Shown here one piece after another: positions 43,961-52,952 of a stretch of 57,257 nucleotides of DNA. This DNA comes from Chlamydiae bacterium RIFCSPLOWO2_12_FULL_49_12 (lineage in GTDB: Bacteria > Chlamydiota > Chlamydiia > Chlamydiales > Rhabdochlamydiaceae), in assembly GCA_001796315.1 (NCBI GenBank), contig MGME01000020.1:19393-76649 (forward strand). Reading direction: 5' to 3'. The position numbers and the translations under genes are program-made. The notes beneath the pieces were generated by a model. The model was not told the DNA's origin, did no database searches, and worked only from the letters and a program-made list of their open reading frames with translations. The stretch's first letter is position 1, and each line of letters begins with the position of its first letter.

Positions 43961-44179
43961 CTACTTCTGGCGATAAACAATTCGAGCTTTGGAGAGGTCG
44001 TATGGCGACATTTCCACTGAGACCCTATCTCCGACAAGCACGCGAATATTCCGCATGCGCATCTTTCCGCTGAGATGAGCAAAAACCTCCATCCCGTTTT
44101 CAAGCAGAACTTTAAAGGTCATATTAGGAAGAACCTCTTCAACACTCCCCTCCAATTTAATCGTATCCTCTTTCGGCAT
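43961..44179 (-). CDS. infA: Translation initiation factor IF-1
   Basis: 72-residue S1/OB-fold protein of the 30S initiation complex, with the family pattern [19 protein letters not shown] ... FKVLLENG ... [16 protein letters not shown]. First gene of the translation/transcription block on this strand. The 120 bases between its stop and tRNA-Thr hold no gene I can support. Confidence 0.95.
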   Translation of the reverse strand: MPKEDTIKLEGSVEEVLPNMTFKVLLENGMEVFAHLSGKMRMRNIRVLVGDRVSVEMSPYDLSKARIVYRQK

Positions 44180-44339
44180 ACCTTATGGGTGTAAGCAATC
44201 CCCTTCAAGCACCCTTGCAAAGCAAAAAAATCTTTTCCCATCAAAATGCTATGAAAAAAGAGCTATGCCGCTCGCAAAAAGGAGAGATAAAAAAATGAAA
44301 CCATAATGGAAGGTTTCTGTCAAATGGAGATTTGGACGC

Positions 44340-44368
44340 TTGCTTCTTCCGCCCTCAGGCTTTATAAT
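44340..44368 (+). promoter_or_regulatory. Sigma-66/70-type promoter of the SufE gene
   Basis: TTGCTT (44340-44345) and TATAAT (44363-44368) are separated by 17 bases and lie just upstream of the SufE-like gene. Confidence 0.6.
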
Positions 44369-44391
44369 TTTTCTCTCAAGAGATGTGCGTC

Positions 44392-44832
44392 ATGGAACCT
44401 TTTCTAAGCTGCCTTCAAAAGCAAGAAGAACTGAAAACTCTCTTTGCTCTCTCAACTTCAACCGATCTCACCTATCAAAAAATGATTGAGCTTGGGAGAA
44501 GACTCCCGCCTTACCCGGAAGAGCTCAAACAAGAAGAAAAGATTGTCCTCGGCTGTCAAAGCATCCTCTACCTGCACTCCTCTCTGCATGAGGACGTCAT
44601 CCTCTTTTTGGCCCATAGCGAATCGCTGATCTCAGCAGGCCTGGCCTATCTGCTTCTCTACGTCTACAACAAAGAGGCGCCGCTCGCCGTCCTGAAATGC
44701 CCGCCCCGATTCTTAGACGATCTCGGCATTCCCAACGCCCTTTCCCCTAGTCGGTCCAATGGCCTCTTTGCGCTCTTTCTCCGAATGAAACAGGAGGCCT
44801 TAAAATATTTAGTCTATAAAGACAATAATTAG
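44392..44832 (+). CDS. sufE: SufE-like Fe-S cluster assembly sulfur acceptor
   Basis: A protein of about 146 residues of the SufE family. The opening pattern YQKMIELGRRLPPYPEELKQEE is followed by VLGCQS, whose Cys is the persulfide acceptor from a SufS-type cysteine desulfurase. It would act in cytoplasmic Fe-S cluster assembly. No suf partner is in the window. The ATG at 44392 (AAGAGA nine bases before) is slightly preferred to one at 44383. Confidence 0.85.
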   Translation: MEPFLSCLQKQEELKTLFALSTSTDLTYQKMIELGRRLPPYPEELKQEEKIVLGCQSILYLHSSLHEDVILFLAHSESLISAGLAYLLLYVYNKEAPLAVLKCPPRFLDDLGIPNALSPSRSNGLFALFLRMKQEALKYLVYKDNN

Positions 44833-44910
44833 CCTTATTGTTGATGAAGAAAAAAGACCATTACATTATATTGTTGTTTCAAATCTAACCAAAATAAGGA
44901 AATAATCATT

Positions 44911-45879
44911 ATGTCTTCAGCTCCTCTGGTAAGACAGCTCTCCGTAAATAACCTTTTGGAGAATCCATACTCCTTCTCTCCTTCATCCTCCGGCCCTCGA
45001 TACAATGAAATCGTCCTCCTCCAACCCAACGTCTCTTTTTGCAAGATAAAAGAGCGGCTTTACATAGTGGCAGCCATTGCAAGCGGTATTGCCTACATCG
45101 CGCTCGCCGCGTCTGCTTTTATCCTGGCCTTTCTTTATGCAGCCCCTCTCATCCCCGCTGTCATGATGCTATTTACTATCATGTTTCCTCAAGGTATACG
45201 CGCCTGTAGCCATTTTAATAATCTGGCAAAAGAGCAACAAAAGAAAGGCGAGGAAGACTCCTTTGTAGAACGTCGGCTGAACGAGTGGAAAGAACTCACT
45301 TTTTCCCAAGTGTTCGAGGACATCGAGCCTCCCTTTACAAATAGGTTTATTGGAGATGAGACTTCCTCTGATTGCCTCAAACCGCTTCTTGCCCGATATC
45401 TCTATGCCCTGCGCGAAGAAGAGCTTAGCGGCAAAAAGCTCACGGCCCTTACAAACGGGCTCTCAGATGCAAAGAACGATCTTTCGAGCATTGAAGATAA
45501 GATTTTCCAAGAGAGCACCCATGGAAAGCGTCCAGATCCTGAAGAGATCTCCCGTATTGAAGAAGATCTAAAAGACTGCAGGAGCTTTTACAGCAAGCTG
45601 GAAACAGAGAAGCAAAAACACCTCTTATTTCATACTGAAAACCGATTAAAGGCAGCCCGCGCTCTCCTCTACCTAAACCGCCCCTCCTACTCTTTTCCCT
45701 ACAACCAAGCTTGGCACGCTTCCTCTATGTTTTCGGATCGCCCTTTCCTGCTCCCCTACTCTTATCTTCCTTCATATGAAGAAATGCTGGAAGAAATGTC
45801 AATCCCGGATCTCGCAGATCTTCTTGACGATCAAATGGCTGCGACATTGACTACAAAAACAGACTCTGATGCAATCTAA
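44911..45879 (+). CDS. Candidate inclusion membrane (Inc-like) protein
   Basis: An unrecognised 322-residue protein with the hallmark of chlamydial Inc proteins: a bilobed hydrophobic domain at residues about 51-93 (two helices separated by a short turn, YIVAAIASGIAYIALAASAF ... AAPLIPAVMMLFTIMF). It follows a 50-residue polar Ser-rich N-terminus without a cleavable signal. The remaining 225 residues are charged and helical with coiled-coil character. Inc proteins are exported by type III secretion and inserted in the host vacuole membrane; the assignment here rests on topology only. AAGGAAAT precedes the ATG. It overlaps the end of the HEAT-repeat gene by 4 bases tail to tail. Confidence 0.6.
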   Translation: MSSAPLVRQLSVNNLLENPYSFSPSSSGPRYNEIVLLQPNVSFCKIKERLYIVAAIASGIAYIALAASAFILAFLYAAPLIPAVMMLFTIMFPQGIRACSHFNNLAKEQQKKGEEDSFVERRLNEWKELTFSQVFEDIEPPFTNRFIGDETSSDCLKPLLARYLYALREEELSGKKLTALTNGLSDAKNDLSSIEDKIFQESTHGKRPDPEEISRIEEDLKDCRSFYSKLETEKQKHLLFHTENRLKAARALLYLNRPSYSFPYNQAWHASSMFSDRPFLLPYSYLPSYEEMLEEMSIPDLADLLDDQMAATLTTKTDSDAI

Positions 45880-47630
45880 TGATAAAGCGCCTGCATCAGG
45901 GCGGAGGCGGATACCACGCGCAGCATCTGGTGCGGCTCTTCGAGTTTGTCAACAAAAAAGGGAATGGAGATAGGATCTCCCAGATGCCCTAAAGCCTCGA
46001 GGACTTGAATTTTTCCCATGCGATCCAGACGCGGATACATCTCTTGAAGGACAAAGATCGCTTTTGACTCTTTTCCAAAGAGGGCGAGATTGAGCGCAGC
46101 TTGCAAGCGGACCTTTTCATCAACGGCTCCAAGAAGCTCTGTGACGAGCTCCAGGGCCTCCTCATCTCCTTTTTCGAGAAGAAGAAGAGAGGCGGCCCCT
46201 ACTACCTCGCATCTGTGGTGTTTCAAAAATTCTTTCATGCCCTCAAGCGCCTGAGGAAAGTGAAGCAGATGCAAAACAGAGAGAAGTTCCAGCCGGATCA
46301 GCTGATCGATTAAAGAGGGATAATTTGCCAGTTCCTCCGTGTGGCCCAGCGTACTTGGAGAAAGAAAGCGAAAAAGAGGGTTTAGGCTCTCATTCCACAT
46401 CCACAAGCATGTTGATTCTTGAGACAAGATAGAAAAGAGGCGCTCTTCGGCAACCTTGACATGCTCCCGCTGTCCGATAAGCCCAAAAGCCAACGTTGCC
46501 TGAAGATAAGGATCATGGATGCTCTCATCGGAGTCAAGCGCCTCAAAGGCAAGCGGAACTCCCCGTTTCCCCAGCGCCGCGACGGCTCCGGCCGCTAAAC
46601 GAGAAAAGGCAGGATGCGCATGGTGCAACCATTCCCTTAAGCGCTGCAGTCCTTTCTCTTCTCCCAAGAGCGCAGCTGCCCATGCCGCGGTGATCGCCAC
46701 TTCGGAAGCGGGGTCATTAAGAGCGCTCTCGATCTTTTCCAAAATTCCCGGAAGGCGGAGCAGCCCCAGGCAATTGAGCGCACCGATCCGGACAGAAGAA
46801 GAGGGGTCATTCAAGAGCGGAAGGATCTTTCCAGCCTCTTCTTTCAATTCGAAATAGGAGATGATTTCACAGGCAAGCTCCCGAAGCCCCGACTGAGGGC
46901 TCGCAATCAGCGCTCTTATCTCCTCTTCATCCGCCGTATCGAGCATCCCTACAAGAGAGGTAATAGCCGCCTGTTTCTCCTCTTCTGTTCTCCTTCCGTC
47001 CCCCGCAATCGCCTTCAACTTCTCTCTTGCGCTCAAAATCTGCAACTCTCCCATCGCTCGAATCACCTCCAGACGGACATACCACTCCCCCTCTTCGTCA
47101 AGAAGCCGGAGAAGCTCTTCTTGGAGAAGAGCATCTCTCATCGAGATGGAGAGGCGAACTGCAAGCGCGCGCACTGTCGCATTCGAATCGCGCAGCCCCC
47201 TTAAGAGCAAGGGAATGGCGCGTGCATCCCGCGTAAAGGCAGCTCCCATCAAGGCATAGAATTGAATCATCCATTGCGAGGAGTTTTCCGCTCTTCTGAG
47301 CACTCCCCAGGCTAGCTCTTCCAAAAGAGCGTGCTTCGTCTCTTCCTCTTTAAAATTTCCGGAAAACTCTCTCCATGCCCGAAGCGCCGCAACTTCTTCT
47401 CCCTTGGCGCACAGGCTTGTAATCCAGAGACGTTGAATCTCCATCGATGTAGGGAAGTCATGAATTGCCAACAGAGCCAACTCGCTAGCCGTGGAGGGGT
47501 CATGAATGAACAGATGGGAATAGATCCGTTTGGCAAGAGCCGCCGGCTCCTCTTGTCCTAACAGGCCATCATCCGATGAAGAACCGTCCAGGGAAACGAA
47601 AAAGAAAAAGAAAAGAACCAACCTTTTCAT
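45876..47630 (-). CDS. Exported HEAT-repeat protein
   Basis: A 584-residue protein with an N-terminal signal peptide (MKRLVLFFFFFVSLDGSSS) and then roughly a dozen HEAT/PBS-lyase-like helical repeats (for example AIPLLLRGLRDSNATVRALAVRL, ASEVAITAAWAAALLG, DEKVRLQAALNLALFG). It is likely a periplasmic or surface scaffold. The gene order with the HIT, MYG1-like and LOG-domain genes matches my recollection of CT384-CT387. Its ATG overlaps the HIT gene stop (ATGA). Confidence 0.85.
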   Translation of the reverse strand: MKRLVLFFFFFVSLDGSSSDDGLLGQEEPAALAKRIYSHLFIHDPSTASELALLAIHDFPTSMEIQRLWITSLCAKGEEVAALRAWREFSGNFKEEETKHALLEELAWGVLRRAENSSQWMIQFYALMGAAFTRDARAIPLLLRGLRDSNATVRALAVRLSISMRDALLQEELLRLLDEEGEWYVRLEVIRAMGELQILSAREKLKAIAGDGRRTEEEKQAAITSLVGMLDTADEEEIRALIASPQSGLRELACEIISYFELKEEAGKILPLLNDPSSSVRIGALNCLGLLRLPGILEKIESALNDPASEVAITAAWAAALLGEEKGLQRLREWLHHAHPAFSRLAAGAVAALGKRGVPLAFEALDSDESIHDPYLQATLAFGLIGQREHVKVAEERLFSILSQESTCLWMWNESLNPLFRFLSPSTLGHTEELANYPSLIDQLIRLELLSVLHLLHFPQALEGMKEFLKHHRCEVVGAASLLLLEKGDEEALELVTELLGAVDEKVRLQAALNLALFGKESKAIFVLQEMYPRLDRMGKIQVLEALGHLGDPISIPFFVDKLEEPHQMLRVVSASALMQALYH

Positions 47631-47968
47631 CCCAATCCATGGGTAAGCCTCCTTCCCCCAATCAGGTGAAAATGGAGGTGGAAGACAGATTGCCCTGCCA
47701 AAGGGCCGTTGTTTGTCAAGAGGCGATAACCTTTCTGTAGGTTGTAATCCTTTGCAAGCTTTTGAGCAACTCTGGCCACGTCCTGCAAAAGGGAAAGATC
47801 CTCCTCATTCATCGACTGCAGGTCGGGGATCTCCTTTTTTGGCATGATGAGGAAGTGAACGGGAGCCACCGGATGGATATCTTTAATGACAAGGATCGTC
47901 TCATCTTCATATACCTTATCGCAAGGAATCTCCCCTTTGATGATCTTTCCAAACACTGTCTCTGTCAT
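47627..47968 (-). CDS. hinT: HIT family nucleotide hydrolase (HinT-like)
   Basis: A 113-residue HIT protein. The histidine triad HLHFHLI near residues 95-101 and FGKIIKGEIPCDKVYEDE at the N-terminus are typical of HinT/YcfF purine nucleoside phosphoramidases. The ATG at 47968 (MTETVFGK) is chosen because it begins the family-conserved part and overlaps the upstream stop (ATGA); the longer frame would overlap the MYG1-like gene. Confidence 0.92.
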   Translation of the reverse strand: MTETVFGKIIKGEIPCDKVYEDETILVIKDIHPVAPVHFLIMPKKEIPDLQSMNEEDLSLLQDVARVAQKLAKDYNLQKGYRLLTNNGPLAGQSVFHLHFHLIGGRRLTHGLG

Positions 47969-48840
47969 GATCGCCTCTTTAAAACTATCTCTAAGGCCTT
48001 TAAAGCATCTTCTTTCGTCTCCCAGACGGAGGTAAACCTTCCCTTGTGACAAAAGATCGCCCCGGGAATTCCCGACGCCCTTCGAAGCTCCTTATCGTGA
48101 AGCCCCGCCCACTCTTCGGGCAAGAAAGAGCGCACCTCCATCCTCCGAAGCAGTGTCGGAGGAAGGGCGCGGAGCTTCCAGTGGCCGCCGACGGGCATTA
48201 CAAGAAAAAGAGCCGAATGGCGCTCTCCCCCGAGAGCAAAAAAATTCTCTAGCCAGGGAAGCGCCTCATCCAACAAAAGATACTCTCTTCCCGTTTCCAT
48301 GGCTTTTTGCATCTTTTCTCTCGCTCTAAAAATGGCTCTGTAGCGCTCTTTAAGTCTCTGCAAATGGCCGCGCGCAAACTCCAAAGCCGAAAAGAAGGCT
48401 CTCGCTTGTTCCTGAGGAGGAGGATCATATTCAGGAGGGAGAAAGTTGGAAATGACGTGAGAAAAGGTACAGAGCCCGTCGATCTGGGGACTCAGACCTG
48501 TGTCGTGGGCGTCGACGCCAAGAATCAAGGCATGATTAAAAAAATCATAGAGCCCCTGATCCGCCACTCCTTCCTCTTTCAAATAGAGCCAAATCATTCC
48601 GGCGCTGCTCAAGAGTCCGGAATACTCGGCTTGATGATGATCGAACCGCTTGGTTTGTTTATCATAAACACCCCCGACATCGCACACATATTCACATTGC
48701 TCAAGCCTCTCTTCGTCGCGCGTCCGAACAATCTTGTCCATATCAATCAAATTAAAGAGAAGAAGTAGAGCACACGCCACCACTTCATCCGCATGAAAAG
48801 AGCCGTCATGCGTCCCCAAGCTGCGAGCAATTTTATCCAT
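47965..48840 (-). CDS. MYG1-like metal-dependent hydrolase
   Basis: A 291-residue protein of the MYG1/UPF0160 family (DHH-like fold). GTHDGSFHADEVVACALLL at the N-terminus, CDVGGVYD and RFDHHQ supply the presumed metal ligands. Eukaryotic MYG1 has exonuclease activity; the bacterial role is unknown. The ATG at 48840 is preferred over a GTG at 48846. Divergent from the LOG-domain gene, and coupled to the HIT gene (CT386-like position). Confidence 0.87.
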   Translation of the reverse strand: MDKIARSLGTHDGSFHADEVVACALLLLFNLIDMDKIVRTRDEERLEQCEYVCDVGGVYDKQTKRFDHHQAEYSGLLSSAGMIWLYLKEEGVADQGLYDFFNHALILGVDAHDTGLSPQIDGLCTFSHVISNFLPPEYDPPPQEQARAFFSALEFARGHLQRLKERYRAIFRAREKMQKAMETGREYLLLDEALPWLENFFALGGERHSALFLVMPVGGHWKLRALPPTLLRRMEVRSFLPEEWAGLHDKELRRASGIPGAIFCHKGRFTSVWETKEDALKALEIVLKRRS

Positions 48841-48943
48841 AAGCACAAAATCTTATCACGCCATAATTTATCGTTAAAGCGCAACCTATTCTGGTTTTAT
48901 TTTTTTTCCCTTTCATATATCTTAAAAAACTCGAGTTAAACCT

Positions 48944-51061
48944 ATGGAACAGCTGTTCTATTCTGAATTTCACGATCTCATCACTCCTGACGGCGCCATC
49001 TCTTCTGTTAAAAAAAAAGAAGACGGCTCTGTGGAGGCTGTTGTCACCATTGCGAACATCTCCCCTTGCTTTCGCGGCTTTTTCATCGATCCCTCCTTTG
49101 TCTTTTTTAATTTTAAAAGCACGCTTGCCCAGCTCGGCCTAAATGGCATAGGAGAGGCCTACCATCTCGACAAAAAGAACCTCTCTGCCGAAATCCTCGT
49201 CCACATTTACGGAGTGGGTCCCATTGCAAGTAAAATGATCCCTCTTCTCACAGAGGGCGCCTACATCGGAAAACTTTTTGCCGCTGAAGAGAGGAGAAGG
49301 GTGAGAGACCCCGACTATCTGTCAAGATTTTTTGGTCGATCCGACCGGCATGGCCGCCCGCTTCTCTCATTAGGAGGATTTCAGGGCAGCTCTGATCTCA
49401 TCTTGGAAAAAGTTGAGGGCCGCACCATTGCCTATCTCTCGTTGAGAGAGGGGGTCCTTTGTTACGACGAGGCCATCTTCGGCCTTCTCCCCACTCTTGC
49501 CAAAGCGCTAAAAAAACCTCACATCAACCTGCGTCCTCTCTTAAGACTCCTCCATGTGTTAAAGAACGGCCAAAGCCGCATCATTTTGAACAAAGACTTC
49601 CTCCTCGTTCGCACGCTCCCCCTCCACATCCGCACGGTCTTTGGAAAAGTGGTCGATGAACTCCTCCCGCAAGGCTACCACCACACCTCTGCTTGCATTC
49701 TCGATCCCAATACGTACGAGTCCGGAGACATCTACGAACTCTATGGATCCTCCGGAAAAGAGCTGAGCGACATCCCCCTGGAATTCTATACTTTGGAACC
49801 CTATCGGGAGCACGTCTTCTTCTCCGATCGCGACCAGCTGCAAGAATGTCTAGAGACCCCCTCTCCCCTATTTAATGCCTTTGAGACCCCCAATAAACCT
49901 ACGCCCCATCCTTGCGCAACCTTCATTGTGAAAGGAGAACAACTCTTAAACCTCACCGAAAAAGAGTGGATCTTCAGAGACCCTAAAACCCACGAATTCC
50001 CCGGTCTTATCCACCCTGGAAGGCAGGCTCTCATGGCCGAGCGCTATATCCAACAGCAGCCCTCCTATCCGTTTTTCAAAGCCATTGAAGAGGACCGGAT
50101 CACCAGTCAAGGAATTCTCTTAACCCGTTACTTCCCCTCTCCTCTTATGAAAAAGATGCTTTTGAGCGATGCCGTTCAAAGCTGTTTGAAAGGGATCTAT
50201 TTTCAGATCCCCTCCTATTCACACGGCGATTTCTTCTCTCATGAGGACCGCTCCCTTCTTCTTGATCTTGCCAAATTTGCCATTCCCGTTTTTTGGGTCG
50301 ATAAAAGAACGGAAAAAGTTCTTCAATATGTTCCCAAACCCGGCAAAGATGTTGGAATGTTCGTCCCTCTCTTTCAGATTGAGAACTTTTTGAAAGCCAC
50401 CGCTTTTGGAGTCTACGGCTCCAACCTGCTCAAAATAAACTGTGAAGAAGAGCTCACCGCGCTCATGAAAGGAATCCTGAAGATGCGCGAGATTCTCTCG
50501 CATCCCCTGCTAAACAAAGAGACGCCCATTACCTTAGTAACAGGCGGCGGCCCGGGAGTAATGGAACTCGGCAACCGCATCGCCAAGTCTTTAAACATCC
50601 TCTCCTGCGCCAACATCGCCGATTTTCGCCCTAAACCCAAAGGATTCGTTACGGAACAGACCCAAAACCCCTTCATTGACGCCAAGATGACCTACCGCAT
50701 CGACCGTCTCATTGAACGGCAGGGAGAGTTCAATCTCGATTTTCCCATCTTTGTCATGGGAGGCATCGGCACCGATTTTGAATTTTCACTTGAAGAGGTG
50801 CGCCGCAAAACGGGCTCGTCGCAAAACACCCCCGTGCTTCTTTTCGGCAGTCCCGACTACTGGAGAAATAAGATTACATCCCGTTTCCAATGCAACTTAA
50901 AAAACAAAACGATTGCGGGCTCCGAATGGGTCAGCAACTGCTTCTATTGCGTGGAAAACGCAGCAGCCGCGCTTAAGGTCTACGAACACTTCTTTGAAGG
51001 AAGACTGCCCATCGGCCCCCAGGGGCCCGTTTACCAAGACGGCTTTGCCGTCGTCACTTAG
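48944..51061 (+). CDS. Large protein with C-terminal LOG-family (lysine-decarboxylase-like) domain
   Basis: A 705-residue protein in the position of the CT387-like gene. The N-terminal 450 residues are not recognised. The C-terminal part has the Rossmann-type LOG motifs: VTGGGPGVMELGNRIA near residue 530 and FVMGGIGTDFEFSLEEVRRK near residue 603, corresponding to the GGG and PGGxGTxxE motifs of LOG/TIGR00730 proteins. The second departs from the canonical PGG by having MGG, but the spaced acidic residue is kept. LOG enzymes release nucleobases from nucleoside monophosphates; activity here is inference. It overlaps the kinase gene tail to tail by 8 bases. Confidence 0.75.
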   Translation: MEQLFYSEFHDLITPDGAISSVKKKEDGSVEAVVTIANISPCFRGFFIDPSFVFFNFKSTLAQLGLNGIGEAYHLDKKNLSAEILVHIYGVGPIASKMIPLLTEGAYIGKLFAAEERRRVRDPDYLSRFFGRSDRHGRPLLSLGGFQGSSDLILEKVEGRTIAYLSLREGVLCYDEAIFGLLPTLAKALKKPHINLRPLLRLLHVLKNGQSRIILNKDFLLVRTLPLHIRTVFGKVVDELLPQGYHHTSACILDPNTYESGDIYELYGSSGKELSDIPLEFYTLEPYREHVFFSDRDQLQECLETPSPLFNAFETPNKPTPHPCATFIVKGEQLLNLTEKEWIFRDPKTHEFPGLIHPGRQALMAERYIQQQPSYPFFKAIEEDRITSQGILLTRYFPSPLMKKMLLSDAVQSCLKGIYFQIPSYSHGDFFSHEDRSLLLDLAKFAIPVFWVDKRTEKVLQYVPKPGKDVGMFVPLFQIENFLKATAFGVYGSNLLKINCEEELTALMKGILKMREILSHPLLNKETPITLVTGGGPGVMELGNRIAKSLNILSCANIADFRPKPKGFVTEQTQNPFIDAKMTYRIDRLIERQGEFNLDFPIFVMGGIGTDFEFSLEEVRRKTGSSQNTPVLLFGSPDYWRNKITSRFQCNLKNKTIAGSEWVSNCFYCVENAAAALKVYEHFFEGRLPIGPQGPVYQDGFAVVT

Positions 51062-52538
51062 CTTTGCTTTCCAAAGAGACAATCACACGATCTATTTCTC
51101 CGAGAAGATCATCCAGTTGCGGCATCTCTTCCTCACTTTCTCTTAGTAATCTCCAAACGACGTGTTCCAGCGTATCCCTATCCGGCTCTTGAAATAAAAC
51201 CAACCACTTCGCCAATTGATGTAATGAACCAGAACTCATCTTGCGTGCTCTTTCAAAATAACAGGAAATCTGGGCAAATAGACCTTCATTAGAAACCTTA
51301 GCGGCCATTTTACCGATCGTCAAACCAAGAGCCCAGAGATCATTGGTTCTATTATCTTCGCAGTGATAGGGATAAAGATAAGCTTTTGTACCTTTCTTCT
51401 TGATGGCTTTAGAATGGATCGCACCTCCAAAATCACCAATTTGCGGATCCCCCTTCTTAGTAAGAAAAATATTACCAGGCTTTATGTCGCAATGACTCAT
51501 AAAATCATCTTGCATGTGAGTACGATGAATGTCCTTCACCCCCTGAGTCACTCTTTTTGCGAACCGAGCTACCTCCAAAAACGATAGCGGCGTCCATTGA
51601 TTGGCATCTGAGGAATAGAGAGGTTGGATAGACCAAATTCTTTCTTCATTATTCTTTTTATAATGATTTCCCCATGCACTAATTCCAACAATACTTTCAT
51701 TTAGATCATTTTGCTTAGCCATTCTTTGATGTTTTAATTCAATTAATGCCGAGCCATTATCAAGACTTTTTTTATCCTTCTGAGCATAGCCGGAGCGGAT
51801 TGCTACCCAACTCTTTGTCATCAGATTGTATCCTAATTTGACACGATTATACGATCCTTGTCCAATCTTACCTTCATAATTGAGATTAAATGAGCGATTA
51901 AAGTGAACAATGATGGACCGAATGCGCCGTTTCTCGTCCTTGATTTCACGGATCACTGTAATCGTCCGCGGGAGATCTGGCTGAGATTTTTTACGTTGGA
52001 TGCGTTTGTACTCTCTATTCTCTTCCATCTGTTGCCAGCCCACTTCTTCCGTTTCCCATTGCAACAGCTTGGAATCAATATAGTTTCTTAGCTTCTCCGC
52101 ATCTTTTTTTGAAAACCTCTTTCTAAGATCGAAGCTTGTTTTTGATGGGACAGCTTGGATGCTCTGATAAAACTCATCGGATGTCGGGAGTTGTAAAGAG
52201 ACAGGGCGATCTTTAAATAAAACAGCCGCAACCCGTTCCGCAACAGCATTTATTTTAGAAAACAGAGCAAAATTTGTTTTAACGCCAAACTCCTTTTCCA
52301 CTTGCTTACGAGAGATAAGAACATAGCGACCATTCCCCTCTCCTGCAACATGCACCCTTACCTGAACATAAAAGAGACGGCGAAAGTCCCATCCTTTAAG
52401 CCCCTCGAAAGCTTTTTTTTCCGTCAGATCTTTGAATGATAGCACTCTTCCGGATGAAAGCTGATATTGGGAGACCCCCTCCTTTCCGGAAGAACTCTCA
52501 ACTCGGGATACTGGAATGAAAGAGATCGAAGAAGTCAT
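51054..52538 (-). CDS. Atypical Ser/Thr protein kinase
   Basis: A 494-residue protein. An N-terminal domain of about 215 residues is unrecognised. The kinase domain from about 220 has a glycine loop GKIGQGSYNRV (near 222), VAIR at the VAIK position (Arg where the ATP-binding Lys is expected), catalytic loop HCDIKPGNIF (near 347; HCD replaces HRD), and intact DFG in IGDFGGA (near 369). There is no clear APE motif; GTKAYLYPYH follows. The Arg/Cys substitutions suggest altered or reduced activity, or an unusual lysine position. No signal peptide or membrane span; it could be a secreted effector. It looks more AT-rich than the neighbouring housekeeping genes and is preceded by an AT-only tract and repeat R1c. 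Confidence 0.75.
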   Translation of the reverse strand: MTSSISFIPVSRVESSSGKEGVSQYQLSSGRVLSFKDLTEKKAFEGLKGWDFRRLFYVQVRVHVAGEGNGRYVLISRKQVEKEFGVKTNFALFSKINAVAERVAAVLFKDRPVSLQLPTSDEFYQSIQAVPSKTSFDLRKRFSKKDAEKLRNYIDSKLLQWETEEVGWQQMEENREYKRIQRKKSQPDLPRTITVIREIKDEKRRIRSIIVHFNRSFNLNYEGKIGQGSYNRVKLGYNLMTKSWVAIRSGYAQKDKKSLDNGSALIELKHQRMAKQNDLNESIVGISAWGNHYKKNNEERIWSIQPLYSSDANQWTPLSFLEVARFAKRVTQGVKDIHRTHMQDDFMSHCDIKPGNIFLTKKGDPQIGDFGGAIHSKAIKKKGTKAYLYPYHCEDNRTNDLWALGLTIGKMAAKVSNEGLFAQISCYFERARKMSSGSLHQLAKWLVLFQEPDRDTLEHVVWRLLRESEEEMPQLDDLLGEIDRVIVSLESKAK

Positions 52539-52623
52539 AAAATATTTTTGTTAATCTATTTAAATTATAACAAAAAAAATAATAAAAAATAATAATAAAA
52601 AAAATAATAATAAGAGAGAAAAC
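52539..52623. repeat. AT-rich low-complexity tract upstream of the kinase gene
   Basis: About 80 bases made almost entirely of A and T with short AAT/AATAATAA runs. Probably the promoter region of the kinase gene with simple-sequence expansion; no gene seen. Confidence 0.6.
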
Positions 52624-52792
52624 TATACACAAGTTGATTCAAGAATCGGTTTTTGGCCAGCGCGAAAGCTCCCGCGGTTGGCCTATCGTAAGTGGGTCAA
52701 TATTAAAGACTAATATGGACCAACTTACGATAGACCAACCACAGGGCTTTGGCGCGACCCAAAACCGATTCTTGAGTCAACTAGTGTCTATA
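52624..52792. repeat. R1c: full-length fold-back element with divergent arms
   Basis: A 169-bp element with the R1 plan. Outer arms of about 35 bp (left TATACACAAGTTGATTCAAG..., right its near complement ending GTGTCTATA) surround the conserved left linker GCGCGAAAGCTCCCGCGGTT and the right linker GGCTTTGGCGCGACCC. The central stem is about 30 bp with three mismatches (52675 onward with the segment ending at 52740). Its arm and stem sequences differ from R1a and R1b but match internally. Confidence 0.88.
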
Positions 52793-52952
52793 CAACAATT
52801 TCAAAAATTAATTTTAGGCTTGGTTAAAGTCTCTCCGGAGTTTACAGGATTGAAGAGGGAAACTGACGCGATCTTTTGGCCTACAATCGCTTGCAATTTC
52901 TCTCGCTTAGCCAGTTGTGAGATTTAACTCTAACCAGTTGAAATAGAAAAGA
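52793..52952. other. Intergenic stretch with a 19-bp fragment of the AGCS gene end
   Basis: No gene is supported here. Positions 52839-52857 are identical to 14597-14615, which spans the last codons and stop of the sodium:alanine symporter gene and its flank. It may be a rearrangement scar. Confidence 0.4.

Noticed and set aside
52560-52620. AT-rich tract as a replication origin
   Set aside because: No DnaA-box cluster or origin-associated genes were seen nearby; simple AT repeats in a promoter region explain it better.
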